From: CAVQEK01 sp964596645
GTDB lineage: Bacteria > Bacteroidota > Bacteroidia > Cytophagales > Cyclobacteriaceae
Assembly: GCA_964596645.1 (NCBI GenBank)
Contig: CAZQVB010000023.1
Location: forward strand, 9,903-73,902
DNA length: 64,000 nt
Direction of reading: 5' to 3'
Within the stretch, counting starts at the first letter, position 1. Every line of letters begins with the position of its first letter. A program made the translations under genes and the position numbers. Shown here in pieces: positions 51,544 through 61,533 of the stretch. A model generated the notes under the pieces. It was not told the origin of the DNA and did no database searches. It saw nothing but the letters and a program-made list of their open reading frames with translations.

Positions 51544-53721
51544 TTATTTTTCCATTCGTATCCATCGTGCATCGTCGGCCCGGAGTGCAATGTCGTGAAG
51601 GTCGATCGCTTCTCCGCTGATGGCATCTTCAGCCTTTTTGTACTTGTAGGCGCTTCTGAAAACGACATTCTGTGCTGCTCCATCATTTATGAAAAAATAG
51701 TGATCGGCCTTGTCACCTGCCAATCGATAGACCAAAGCACCCTCACAAGTGTAGGGACTATCCATTGTGCCCATTGTGTGTTCTACCAAAATCTGTTCTG
51801 CCAGCGCATTGCCAGGCAGAAAACACTGATGCGAGATGTCTAATCCGATGAGTGCGGATGAACCTTTGCCATACTTATTTTCGATAATGGCCGGCTTACC
51901 AGTGCTGTAGTAATCGAGCGTACCGGCATCTAACGGTGTCATGTCCACCACAAATCCTGTCCAGTCCCGCTCCTTGAGGCTTATGGTTTTGTTCGACCCG
52001 GAGAACTGGAAATTATCGAGTGTAGCGCCAAATAGTCTGGCAAAAGTTGATCCTTTTCCAGTATTTGTGATCACAGTATTCTCATCAAATTTCCCTCCCG
52101 GAAGATCAAGCACAACTCGTCCGCCATCGGCCGTGTATTGTTCCAGAATGTCCAGTACATCGTTTTGCAGGGAAATGATGGCAGGAAGATAAATGACCCG
52201 GTATCGCTTGGCCAATCCATTTCTCAAATCATCGGGAGTTACAAACTCAAATGGAACGTTTGCATTCATCAAGGCCCGAGAAACGCCAATCCTGGACTCA
52301 ATCGGAAACATTCGGAAGCTGTCGCGGCCGCGCACAGACATCGCCCCCCAGGCGGCATCGTTGTTCCAGTCTAGCAGCACCCCGACCATCGGCTCCTTGC
52401 GCGACTCCCATATCTCATCCCTGTATTTTTGCATGGCTTTGCCCATCATGCCCAGGCGAACTGCCCGGTCAGTGGGCTGGTTGTTGCGATCCAGCAAGGA
52501 GTACTCGCCTCCTTCTTTACCGGCAGAGCGGATGCTCCAGCACCAGATGCCGAAGCCTTTGAAACCGGCAGCCATCTGGCTCATAAACAACTGCAAAACG
52601 GTGCCGCCGTCCACATAGTAAGAGTTGAGTTCAGAGGCATCCTTCTCGCCATCAAACTGCTGAGGCCCTCCGGTTGACTCCCAACCGCCAGTCCAGCCGC
52701 CTTTGTAGAAGTCGTTCATCATCGAAGCCTGAATGTAAAATGGTCTGACGACTTCATTCTTAGATGCATTAAAATGCCAGCTCAGGTGCGTAGATGGATA
52801 AAACGAACCATAGTCTTTTACCACATCTGCAATGCGCTCCATGTCGGTGCCCATATACGCTGCGGGCAAAAACAAGCTCATTTCCCCTCCACCACGGAAG
52901 GGTACGTTGCTGTCGTAGTCAGCGAAAGCTTGGGCCACTTCCCTGATGTTTTCCACGCCATGCTCGGCTTTAAACTGAAAGATATCCATCTTGCTTTTGT
53001 AGTTGCGGTGGGAAGCTTTTGTCTCCCAGTTAGCATTAAAATCCTCCCAGGATTCGAAGGGTGTGCCGGTGCCATGATGATAGAGTGTCCAGCTTTGGTT
53101 GAGGTTTTCAATGGTTGCGTAGTGCTCCCGGGCCCATCCTACAAAAAGTTTCTTACCCTCTTCTGTAAGGTCGAGTCCGCGCCTGCCCACTGTAGGGTCG
53201 TGGGCTGTCTGGGCACCATTGGGCAGTTCGCCGTGCTCTTCTTTATATGCCTTTGCCCGCAGTATGCGGTCTTTCATCACCTGCTTCTGATATTTGATCA
53301 TTTTGGGGTGTTCGCGGATTGTCTTGATCTCAGCGTCAACCGGAATCTTGAGTTCTTTCAGCAATTCTTCAGTAACAGGCTCCCAGCCTCCGTCTCCATA
53401 CCACCAGGGCACAATACCCTCGTCGAGGGCGATCAACTGCACATCTTCCAGCTCCCAGCCCGGCACAGTCATGATTTGTTTGAGGCTGTTGAAGCCCAGC
53501 TTTTTCATCAGACGGAAGTGCTCGCGCATTTCTTTCTCACCCTCTCCCGGCCATTGGATGTACACCACTCCGGCCGGCATGGGATGAATCTTTTTGTACA
53601 CCTCCTGCTTTGGAGAATGGTGAAGCTGATCGTAGCGATCTACCAGATAATCGTGTTGCTGAGCCTTAGCTGAATAGCCGGCCAACATGAACACAAGAAG
53701 TATAAGCTTGTATAGTTTCAT
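51544..53721 (-). CDS. Divergent GH42-like glycoside hydrolase with trimerisation-type domain
   Basis: This 725-aa protein has a Sec signal peptide (about 1-20), a predicted clan-A-type barrel (about 45-430) and a flavodoxin-like domain (about 440-640) of the kind that forms trimers in GH42 beta-galactosidases. In the latter, FVTPDDLRNGLAKRYRVIYLP and EQYTADGGRVVLDLPGGKF are clear. The usual acid/base motif DNEP is absent. The candidate nucleophile is Glu348 in GGWESTGGPQQF, and Glu280 in RGGGEMS is a possible partner. It may act on a modified galactoside or a related sugar. It lies 251 bases downstream of the GH50-like gene. Confidence 0.65.
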   Translation of the reverse strand: MKLYKLILLVFMLAGYSAKAQQHDYLVDRYDQLHHSPKQEVYKKIHPMPAGVVYIQWPGEGEKEMREHFRLMKKLGFNSLKQIMTVPGWELEDVQLIALDEGIVPWWYGDGGWEPVTEELLKELKIPVDAEIKTIREHPKMIKYQKQVMKDRILRAKAYKEEHGELPNGAQTAHDPTVGRRGLDLTEEGKKLFVGWAREHYATIENLNQSWTLYHHGTGTPFESWEDFNANWETKASHRNYKSKMDIFQFKAEHGVENIREVAQAFADYDSNVPFRGGGEMSLFLPAAYMGTDMERIADVVKDYGSFYPSTHLSWHFNASKNEVVRPFYIQASMMNDFYKGGWTGGWESTGGPQQFDGEKDASELNSYYVDGGTVLQLFMSQMAAGFKGFGIWCWSIRSAGKEGGEYSLLDRNNQPTDRAVRLGMMGKAMQKYRDEIWESRKEPMVGVLLDWNNDAAWGAMSVRGRDSFRMFPIESRIGVSRALMNANVPFEFVTPDDLRNGLAKRYRVIYLPAIISLQNDVLDILEQYTADGGRVVLDLPGGKFDENTVITNTGKGSTFARLFGATLDNFQFSGSNKTISLKERDWTGFVVDMTPLDAGTLDYYSTGKPAIIENKYGKGSSALIGLDISHQCFLPGNALAEQILVEHTMGTMDSPYTCEGALVYRLAGDKADHYFFINDGAAQNVVFRSAYKYKKAEDAISGEAIDLHDIALRADDARWIRMEK

Positions 53722-53972
53722 AGCAAATTGAAATTATTGGATATCAAAAATCTGTTCAAATCTACTTTTTACCTTCGCGACAACGGAGTAATGAGGTATC
53801 AAAAACAGCCTGTGAGGTTACCTGGCTGCGATTTTTCAGCGAGCTGAGCAAAGCATCTTGTAATGATCAACAAAGTCGGTCTATTGCAGTCATGATCTGT
53901 TTTTTGTCAGAGAAAAGTATGAGCTGTAGGTGCAGGGTTTATGCGATGTCCACAATAAACTGTTGATGCCTA

Positions 53973-55757
53973 TCACTCGAAGGCACGAGCTTGCGATGGC
54001 AAATCAGGAAGCAGATAGCCATCGGCGTTGCCGCTGACCTTCAGGCCATTGTACGTGCCCACAAACCCTCCGGTGAGCTTATTGCCATCGCGTTGCAGGG
54101 TGATGGTGTAATTGCCTTCGCCATCTTCTCCGGCTATGTTGCCTTTCCACAGCCATTCCTTAAAGTCGATCGTTGCATTGATCTTCATCAGCGTTGCTGT
54201 TGCCTCCAGATCATGGACGGTCGTCGTCATTTGCCAGCCGTATGCTTCGTCCAGCGCATTTCCATCTTCGATCCTGAAATTCAGATCATGAATCCATCCG
54301 GGCCTCATTTGGTACAAGGTAATGACCAAGTCGGCAGAGGCCTCATCCTCAGGCTTGGCTTTTTGCCGTGCTAGTGAATGCCGTATCGGTTCTATCTTTG
54401 GATGCAGCACCTTGAGCGAAGAAACATGCATTTCTTCCTGATCAGCATGATCAACGAGGCCAAAACTAAAGTGATCGCCTTCGCTAGGCCTGGCCACCCA
54501 ACGATACCAGGTGTAGCCGACCGTGGCCGGGTGACTGGCTGCACGAAGCAGCACTTTTTCACCTCGCCTGAAGACGCGCTCCTTGACGGTGTATCCATCT
54601 TCAGGTTCACCGTGCATTTCCACATACTTAAACAGGTCAGGGTTCCAGCTAAATTCGCCGATCAATACCGGCAACCCTGTCTCTTCATACAAATAATCGA
54701 TGCGCTGGTACAGGCTGGGCCGGTAGTTGTTTTGGGAGATCACGTCCACAAAAGGCTTCATGGCATTGAGGATGACGGTATCCGGCGGTGCACCAAAGCG
54801 GCAGCCCAGCACCAGATGGTTGGGGTCATACCGCTTGATCGTTTCGTAGGTCAGCCTAAAATACCTGCGGGCATATAGCCGCTGAAAATCCTCTGCATCT
54901 TTTAGATATTCCTCAGCATCAATGGGAGTCTTCTTCTCATTCAAGCCTCCCATTTCATTTTCGCTCCTGAGTTTGACTGACCATGCATCTGATAGGCCTT
55001 GTAGATTATTGTGGCGCTCGTATATAAAATTCCAGGCAAAATCCCGGGCAGGTACCCCCTCCTCCATGCCCATGAAGCTCCGGAGCAGTGAGAAGCCAAA
55101 CCTGCCGGCATTTACAAATCCGAGGTCGAGGCCAAAATCATCCTTTTTCCCAAAACCTATTTCGTTGTCAGTAAAGTAACCAACCAGGTCTTGGCTGTGC
55201 CTTTTAGGGCTGCAAATTGTTCTTGCCTTGTTATTGATGGCCTGCACCCATTGATCGGAAAAAATATCTGGCAGGTCCTTACCACCACCTGGCATCTCAA
55301 GATGTGGGCCTTCCTTGAAAAACTCAAGGATTTCTGTGTAGGGAAAACCCTGTTCGTAGAATTCTTCTGTAGTCCAGGCGCCAAATGCATTAAATCCCCA
55401 ATGCCGCAGCCTATCGATCTGTGCCTGCACGAAAATCTCCGGGTTTTGCTGATAGTTATAAATGCTATCGACAGCAGAAGCATAGGGTCCGTCTTTGGCT
55501 CTCCTCCCACCCATAGTGCCCGCTCTGTTTACTGCGCACACGCCTTTATAAAAAAATGGTGCGCCTTCAGGAGTGATGAACCACCACTGACCGCCATGAT
55601 TCTGGCCAACCCTAAAGTAGCCCTCCTGACCAACTATCGTCGATCGGACAAAGGATTCATGAAGATCAGACTCTTTTTTCTCCGCCCCACATCCAATAAA
55701 CCAAGGGAGAAGGATGAGATTGATCAATACTTTTTGTCTGACAAAACTATTCGACAT
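53973..55757 (-). CDS. GH50/agarase-like glycoside hydrolase lipoprotein
   Basis: This 594-aa clan A enzyme has a lipoprotein signal ending in FIGC (Cys23). QWWFITPEGAPFFYKGVCAVN (about 57-77) is the typical opening of agarase-like barrels, in which a Trp-rich strand precedes the TPEG phrase. Acid/base Glu199 is in GYFTDNEIG and nucleophile Glu368 in VLIGEFSW. A C-terminal beta domain (about 480-594) follows. GH50 enzymes cut beta-1,4 links in agarose and related galactans. Here the family match is by pattern only. It is separated from the susCD unit by a terminator hairpin. Confidence 0.7.
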   Translation of the reverse strand: MSNSFVRQKVLINLILLPWFIGCGAEKKESDLHESFVRSTIVGQEGYFRVGQNHGGQWWFITPEGAPFFYKGVCAVNRAGTMGGRRAKDGPYASAVDSIYNYQQNPEIFVQAQIDRLRHWGFNAFGAWTTEEFYEQGFPYTEILEFFKEGPHLEMPGGGKDLPDIFSDQWVQAINNKARTICSPKRHSQDLVGYFTDNEIGFGKKDDFGLDLGFVNAGRFGFSLLRSFMGMEEGVPARDFAWNFIYERHNNLQGLSDAWSVKLRSENEMGGLNEKKTPIDAEEYLKDAEDFQRLYARRYFRLTYETIKRYDPNHLVLGCRFGAPPDTVILNAMKPFVDVISQNNYRPSLYQRIDYLYEETGLPVLIGEFSWNPDLFKYVEMHGEPEDGYTVKERVFRRGEKVLLRAASHPATVGYTWYRWVARPSEGDHFSFGLVDHADQEEMHVSSLKVLHPKIEPIRHSLARQKAKPEDEASADLVITLYQMRPGWIHDLNFRIEDGNALDEAYGWQMTTTVHDLEATATLMKINATIDFKEWLWKGNIAGEDGEGNYTITLQRDGNKLTGGFVGTYNGLKVSGNADGYLLPDLPSQARAFE

Positions 55758-55835
55758 GGTTTATTGAAAATTATGATGTTCGCAGACATATGTAGCGAGA
55801 GAAGAACGCGACATAAGTCAAAGATTAATTCAAGA

Positions 55836-55872
55836 ACAAAAAAAGGAGATGGCAGGCACCTCCTTTTTTTGT
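55836..55872 (-). terminator. Intrinsic terminator after the susCD-lipoprotein unit
   Basis: A perfect 13-bp stem (55836-55848 with 55860-55872) encloses an 11-base loop, and the arms contain runs of seven A and seven T. It lies 21 bases downstream of the small lipoprotein gene and so may uncouple susCD from the enzyme genes. Confidence 0.85.
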
Positions 55873-55893
55873 CAGTATTAAGTATAGAAAAGA

Positions 55894-56430
55894 TTATCTG
55901 CTAAACTGTGCCTCGAATTTTACTGAGTTGCGGCTGCGTCCGTTGTTAAAGCTCCAAGTGACCTCCATGCTATTGTCAAGGAGATTTTCGATGGTATAGG
56001 TGGTTCTGTAATTACCTTCTACGCCCTGCGGCACAGCGGGATCAAAGACCGTAAAATACATCTTTGGACTTGTATATTCCAGGTTCTCTGCCGATCCGAA
56101 GCTATAGTGTCCTGAGGCCACTCGTGTTGTGTCGAGCGCCCCGTCGTCATCAGCGTTGATCTCATAAACAGCTACAGAATCCGCGACACCCTCTATCCCA
56201 AAATCAAACACCACGCCCACATCTTCCAGATAAGTACTATCTTCATAAATGGTTCTTTGCCCATCATCTTCACCAATGGATACGGTCACAGACCGCACCC
56301 CGGAATGCCAGGTACCTGTTAGCAGGCTATTGTCTAATGCTTCGTTACGCGGTTCGACGTTCTCCTGGCACCCATATATTACACTTGCCCCTAACAACAA
56401 GATCATTGCCTTCAATTTTATATTTTTCAT
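55894..56430 (-). CDS. Small PUL-associated lipoprotein
   Basis: This 178-aa lipoprotein has a signal peptide ending in VIYGC (Cys21) and one beta-rich domain with no family I can name. Phrases such as LTGTWHSGVRSVTVSIGEDD and YTIENLLDNSMEVTWSF resemble lipocalin-like or SusE/SusF-position proteins. It lies 16 bases downstream of susD and just before a terminator, the place where surface glycan-binding lipoproteins are usually coded. Binding of the target glycan at the cell surface is the likely role (inference from position). Confidence 0.6.
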   Translation of the reverse strand: MKNIKLKAMILLLGASVIYGCQENVEPRNEALDNSLLTGTWHSGVRSVTVSIGEDDGQRTIYEDSTYLEDVGVVFDFGIEGVADSVAVYEINADDDGALDTTRVASGHYSFGSAENLEYTSPKMYFTVFDPAVPQGVEGNYRTTYTIENLLDNSMEVTWSFNNGRSRNSVKFEAQFSR

Positions 56431-56446
56431 GATTTTTCAGATTTAG

Positions 56447-57967
56447 TTATTCAACTGCTGGATTAAAAATGAGCTCATTGGAAGGAAAATCGTATTGAAG
56501 AAAATCGCTGTCCCAAGGTAACTCGTCAACACCTCCGACAAATGCTTTGTCTTCTTCATCCCGTTGTCCCATTGGGATCATTACTTCGCCATTGGTCAAG
56601 GCGCCGAGGCGCAGCATATCCAAATACCTGACATTCTCGGCAAATAGCTCTCTGGCTCTTTCATCAATAATTTCGTCGATGATCTCCTGCTGATTCGTGC
56701 TTTCAAGGTCAGACAGACCGGCACGGTTTCTCACCAGGTTCAAATCTATCAGTGCATCGCTCAGGTTGCCATTTCTGGCATTGATCTCCGCCCGCATCAA
56801 ATGAAACTCTGGGGCCCTCAATATTGGCAGATTCATCCAGGGTATCGCGTGCTTGTTCTGCCACCAATAGCCTTCCTCATCCACCTCGATCAATTCAAGG
56901 AAACGCCGGTCAGCATCCTGATCAAAAAGAACCTGCAAGGGCTGGCCCAGGGCTAGTTGTTTTTGAGTTCTTGATCCTGACGGCCTTGTTTCTCTGTAGA
57001 ATCCCCATTTGCTGTCTCTTGTGAGCTTTTGAGCGCTCTGTCCTTCTGCTGCATAGATGATTTCGCTGCCATTATTCGGGCTATAATCATTGGTGCCCAT
57101 CACCTGAAAGACATCTTCAAAATTGTCGTTTATTGGATATTTGGACGACCCATCTTCGGATACCGGACCAAGCAACATATTGACCATTTCAAGTGCCTTG
57201 TCATTGTTCAGCATCTGGAAATATACTTTGGCGAGGAAAGCTGTAGCCACATCTTTGCGGTGCCTGACTTTATAGGCCAGAGGATGGATCGATTCATCGT
57301 AAACCTCCGGCAATAAGGCTTGCGCTTCAAGCATGTCATTGAGTATATACTCATACATGGCGCCCACCGTTTGTCGCTCGGCCGGTATGTCTGAAGGAGC
57401 CAGAATGGGCCAGGAACGATAAACAAAGGCTTTATCATCCAGGGTGGAAGGGTGGTATTGCTTCCCTAAGAGAACTGTAAATTCCCAATTTACAATACCA
57501 CGCACCAGCAGTGCTTCGCCTTTGAGCCTGTCTCCCTGCGCTGCCATATTTGGGTCATCATCAGCCAGACCATCTTCGATGGCCATTAAAACGGTATTTG
57601 CCGGATTCATGGCAATATTGCCCCATTGAAGCACATAGCGCTGCTGCTGCATATCTCTGCCGGCATAGTTTCGTAAATAATCTGTGCCGCCACCACCATT
57701 GATCCATTGCGCCTTTCGTGGAGGATAAGCATAGTAAAGATCACTGTTTTTTTCGAGCATCAGCTGGAAAGTGCCCCACCCTGCAGGGCTCCACAGCCCG
57801 CCGTAGGCGCCATTGATCAGCACGTCCATATCTCTGGCAGATTTTAATAGCGCTGCCACTTCTACACTATCTTCAGGCTCGATCTCATCAACAAAATCAC
57901 TACAGCTTTGCAAAGCCGTGAAGAGTATGAAAACAAGCATTGTTTTTAATATGTTGTGTATTGTCAT
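56447..57967 (-). CDS. susD: SusD/RagB family nutrient-binding lipoprotein
   Basis: This 506-aa surface lipoprotein captures glycan and closes over the SusC pore. The signal peptide ends in LQSC (Cys22). The helical TPR-like core is evident (VATAFLAKVYFQMLNNDKALEMVNMLL), and the family's C-terminal motif ILRAPEFHLMRAEINARNGN, then LNLVRNRAGLSDL and DEIIDERARELFAENVRYLDMLR, is intact. It is 19 bases downstream of susC. Confidence 0.97.
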   Translation of the reverse strand: MTIHNILKTMLVFILFTALQSCSDFVDEIEPEDSVEVAALLKSARDMDVLINGAYGGLWSPAGWGTFQLMLEKNSDLYYAYPPRKAQWINGGGGTDYLRNYAGRDMQQQRYVLQWGNIAMNPANTVLMAIEDGLADDDPNMAAQGDRLKGEALLVRGIVNWEFTVLLGKQYHPSTLDDKAFVYRSWPILAPSDIPAERQTVGAMYEYILNDMLEAQALLPEVYDESIHPLAYKVRHRKDVATAFLAKVYFQMLNNDKALEMVNMLLGPVSEDGSSKYPINDNFEDVFQVMGTNDYSPNNGSEIIYAAEGQSAQKLTRDSKWGFYRETRPSGSRTQKQLALGQPLQVLFDQDADRRFLELIEVDEEGYWWQNKHAIPWMNLPILRAPEFHLMRAEINARNGNLSDALIDLNLVRNRAGLSDLESTNQQEIIDEIIDERARELFAENVRYLDMLRLGALTNGEVMIPMGQRDEEDKAFVGGVDELPWDSDFLQYDFPSNELIFNPAVE

Positions 57968-57986
57968 CTTTTTAAATATTTAAAGT

Positions 57987-60900
57987 TTACAAACCCAGAT
58001 TTACACCAACCATGAAAGTACGCATCTGCGGATAGCCCAGGCCATCAACACCAGGAGAAATGTTAGCCTCGCGTTCACCTAAGTCTCCATTAAAAAATTC
58101 AGGATCCTGACCAGGGTAATTGGTGAAGGTCAGTAAATTTTGGCCGACCAGATACACCCGCATGGATCTGATACCAATGCTCTGCATCATGTCTTGAGGC
58201 AGATTGTAGCCAATTTGCATATTCCGCAGCCTGACAAAACTACCATCGTATAGAAACCTGGTGCTGTTTCTACCGTTATTGGGCGAGCCAAAGATCAATG
58301 GTGTATTTGTCGGGTTCTCAGGACTCCACCCTTCCAGCAAATCAGGCGAAAGGTTCTTTCCATCACCTGGTGTCATCAGCGATTTAACGGCATCGCTGTA
58401 GATGTAATTTCCAAACTGATAACTGAAAAGGAAGCTCAGGTCAAAGTTTTTGTAGGTAAGTGTATTGTTCAAGCCTCCATAAAAATCCGGATAGGGTGTC
58501 TTATCGGTTATGATTGCTCTTTGTGCATTATACCTTCCATTGTCCATGGCAGTGGCATCGAATATCTGCCCGCTGAGGTCATTTTGTGTTGCATTCCTGT
58601 TTTCTGCTTTGGTCTGATCTACACCGAGGATCAACTCATGGCCTGTCTCCGGATCTACACCACCCCAAATGGGCATATAAAAAGCTCCCAGTGGTTGACC
58701 CTCTACGGCAATGCTGGTGCCGGACTCAAGCCATGATTGGGTTTCGGACATTTTGGTGACCACCGGTCTGGCCCTGGAAATGTTAAAGTCTGTGATCCAA
58801 GTAAAGTTTCCTTTTCTAATGTTTCTGGTGGTTAAAGAAAAATCAAAGCCCTTGTTTTCCATATTTCCAAGGTTGACAGTGATGCCGGTTGAGAAATATC
58901 CATGATAATTTCCCACTCTATAATCAACAATCAGATTCCTAGGGTTTTTTTCGAAATAATCAAAACTACCGGAGACTACGCCATCAAACAATGCAAAGTC
59001 AAGCCCGACATTTGTCTGAAACTGCTCTTCCCAACCTATATCCAGATTACCGATGTTGCGAAAGAAAAAACCAGCCTGACCGCCATAATTCCCCCAGTTG
59101 ACCAAGGTCGATAAGTATGGATAGTTATTTCCAAACGAAGCATTGCCCACCGATCCGTAGCTGGCCCTAAGTTTAAGGTTATCGACCCATGACAGCGTGC
59201 TCATAAATTCCTCCTCAGAAAGCAACCAACTTACGGCTCCGCCACCAAAATTACCCCATCGGTTGTTTGGACCGAACCTGGAGGAGCCATCCCTTCTGAA
59301 GTTTATTTCAGCGAAGTACCTGTCTTTGAATCCATATTTCAAACGGCCAATATAGGACTGGAACCTGTACTGATTGATGCTGGAGCTGACCCTGGTGAGC
59401 ACCACTTCTGTATTGGCGTTGGTGAGCGTGAAATCATCAGAAGGAAAACCTTCCTCTGTGATGCCATTTCCGTCAGCATCGCTGCTCTCCATGGTGTACC
59501 CGGCCATTGCGCTTATGAAATGGTCCCCGAAATTTCGTTCGTAGGTCAGGTAATTGTTTGAATTCCAAAAATACCTCTGGCTTCTGAAGATGCTTATTGC
59601 GCCTTCTTGGGTCGGGTCAATGCCGTCTCCTCTTCTTCTAAACTCTCTGGATTCATAATTTCTGTTCCTGCTACCGGTGTAGGCCACTGACCAGTCTGTT
59701 CGGAGTGTTAACCCTTTAAGCAAAGTAAGCTCTCCATATATGTTCGCAACCAACTTCATTTCCTGATTGTCCCCCCAGGTTTCATCTCTTCGGTATAAGG
59801 GATTGATGCCCTGATCACCGTTGATGTTGCGATCAAAAAAGTATCTTCCCTCTCTTTCCGGAGAGTTGATCGGGTACATCGGCAGAAGGTTTGTGTAGTA
59901 ATTGGAATAGTTGGTATAAGGGTTGTTCCTGAACCGGTAGTTCCCGGTTATGTTGGTGCCCACCTTCAACCATTCGGTGGCGCGATGATCAAGAGAAATC
60001 CGCGCATTTACCCGCTGAAACCTGTTGCCCGGATTGATGCCAAATTCATCACGGTATTGGCTGCTAATATAGAAAGTGGTCTTGTCTGATCCGCCTGAGG
60101 TTGAAAAACCAATTTGATTGTAGTAAGCGTCCTGGCTCACCAGATCCATCCAGTCTGTATTGGTTTGTTCGGCCAGTTCCCTATCGAAACCGTCCCATTC
60201 CAGGATTGGAAATGGCCCTCTGCCAGGTATTTGATTGTTGTAGGCGCGATCCATGATGCCAAGCCACTCTTGGTTGTTGGCAATTTCCAGCTCATTGGTC
60301 GGTGTGTTTATGCCGTGCTGGTAATCAATATTGAAAACGCTCTTGCCTGCTTTGCCTTTTTTGGTGGTGACCATGATCACCCCGTTTGCTGCCCTGGATC
60401 CGTAAATCGAGGCTGCTGCCGCATCTTTCAATACCTCAATCGACTCGATATCATTAGGATTAATTTCGTTAAATCCAAGACCTGCTGCGGGGATGCCATC
60501 AACCACAATTAAAGGATCACTGCCAAGGCTGATGGAACTGACGCCTCGCACCCTGATCTGCGCCCCCGAACCCGGAGCTCCGTTGTTTTGCAAAACCTGA
60601 ACGCCCGATACGCGGCCCTGCAAGCCTGCTGCAATATTAGTGGCCGTATTGTTGTTCAGTTCTTTAATGTCAACTTTTTCTACTGAACCGGTCAATGCCC
60701 GCTTCGAGCTGGTGCCATAGCCTACCACCACGATTTCGTCCAACGCGGTAATGTCTGGTGTGAGCGTGATGTCAAAGACTGACTGGTTACCGACGGCAAC
60801 CTCCTTCTTGGTAAAGCCAACCGAGCTGAAGACCAGAACTGCACCATCTCCCAATACTTCCAGCGAAAAATTACCTTCAATATCAGTGATCGTGCCTATG

Positions 60901-61385
60901 CTTGATCCTTGCAAAACCACGTTCACACCAGGCAGGCCGCTGTCATCTTCGCCGGATTTTACAGAACCGGTTACTGTTCTTCCCTGCAAGTTGATCTCGA
61001 TTGGAGCCCCGCCTCCTTCTTTGCTGATCGGTACAACGGTGATGTTTTCATTAACCTGCTTAAACTGCACTTTGGCTTGCCTGGAAACATCGAGCAAAAT
61101 ATTGTATAGTGATTCTCCACTATAATTGCCTGACACCCCGAACCCTGGCTCAACATCAAACTTGTTATAGTTAAACAAGAAGTCCGATTGCTCCTCGATC
61201 AACTCAAAAAACTGCGGCAGGGAAATCCCCTCCACAGTAACTGTAATATAAACCTGATGCAGGTCTTTGGCTTTCTGCGCTTCGCTGTCAAGCGCTAACA
61301 ATGAATTCGCCAGAATGAACTGGGCCAGCAATCCGAATAATGCTTGTCTTGAGCACATTGATAGATGATGTCTAATTTTTTTCAT
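57987..61385 (-). CDS. susC: SusC/RagA TonB-dependent transporter with STN signalling domain
   Basis: This 1132-aa outer-membrane transporter imports glycan fragments with TonB energy. After the signal peptide there is an STN domain (about 45-118: ISLPQFFELIEEQSDFLF and later VQFKQVNENITVVP). A carboxypeptidase-regulatory-like domain follows (about 135-215: LPGVNVVLQGSSIGTITDIE), then the plug (about 225-340, starting VVGYGTSSKRALTGSVEK and including SIYGSRAANGVIMVTTKKG) and the barrel. The STN domain is the part that contacts FecR-type anti-sigma factors, so it can both import and signal. FecR and ECF genes lie directly upstream. The susC start is 148 bases from the fecR stop. Confidence 0.97.
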   Translation of the reverse strand: MKKIRHHLSMCSRQALFGLLAQFILANSLLALDSEAQKAKDLHQVYITVTVEGISLPQFFELIEEQSDFLFNYNKFDVEPGFGVSGNYSGESLYNILLDVSRQAKVQFKQVNENITVVPISKEGGGAPIEINLQGRTVTGSVKSGEDDSGLPGVNVVLQGSSIGTITDIEGNFSLEVLGDGAVLVFSSVGFTKKEVAVGNQSVFDITLTPDITALDEIVVVGYGTSSKRALTGSVEKVDIKELNNNTATNIAAGLQGRVSGVQVLQNNGAPGSGAQIRVRGVSSISLGSDPLIVVDGIPAAGLGFNEINPNDIESIEVLKDAAAASIYGSRAANGVIMVTTKKGKAGKSVFNIDYQHGINTPTNELEIANNQEWLGIMDRAYNNQIPGRGPFPILEWDGFDRELAEQTNTDWMDLVSQDAYYNQIGFSTSGGSDKTTFYISSQYRDEFGINPGNRFQRVNARISLDHRATEWLKVGTNITGNYRFRNNPYTNYSNYYTNLLPMYPINSPEREGRYFFDRNINGDQGINPLYRRDETWGDNQEMKLVANIYGELTLLKGLTLRTDWSVAYTGSRNRNYESREFRRRGDGIDPTQEGAISIFRSQRYFWNSNNYLTYERNFGDHFISAMAGYTMESSDADGNGITEEGFPSDDFTLTNANTEVVLTRVSSSINQYRFQSYIGRLKYGFKDRYFAEINFRRDGSSRFGPNNRWGNFGGGAVSWLLSEEEFMSTLSWVDNLKLRASYGSVGNASFGNNYPYLSTLVNWGNYGGQAGFFFRNIGNLDIGWEEQFQTNVGLDFALFDGVVSGSFDYFEKNPRNLIVDYRVGNYHGYFSTGITVNLGNMENKGFDFSLTTRNIRKGNFTWITDFNISRARPVVTKMSETQSWLESGTSIAVEGQPLGAFYMPIWGGVDPETGHELILGVDQTKAENRNATQNDLSGQIFDATAMDNGRYNAQRAIITDKTPYPDFYGGLNNTLTYKNFDLSFLFSYQFGNYIYSDAVKSLMTPGDGKNLSPDLLEGWSPENPTNTPLIFGSPNNGRNSTRFLYDGSFVRLRNMQIGYNLPQDMMQSIGIRSMRVYLVGQNLLTFTNYPGQDPEFFNGDLGEREANISPGVDGLGYPQMRTFMVGVNLGL

Positions 61386-61533
61386 AATTTTAGGTTATAG
61401 TTTAACAAGTTGCTTTAGCCTGATCTTATTTGCAGCATTTCTCAGATACTAAAGCGATGATTCTAAAGGGTAGTTATATGTAACGAATTTTACCTTTTTT
61501 TCAGGAGGTATTTGTATAGTTTTTCAAGTGAGA

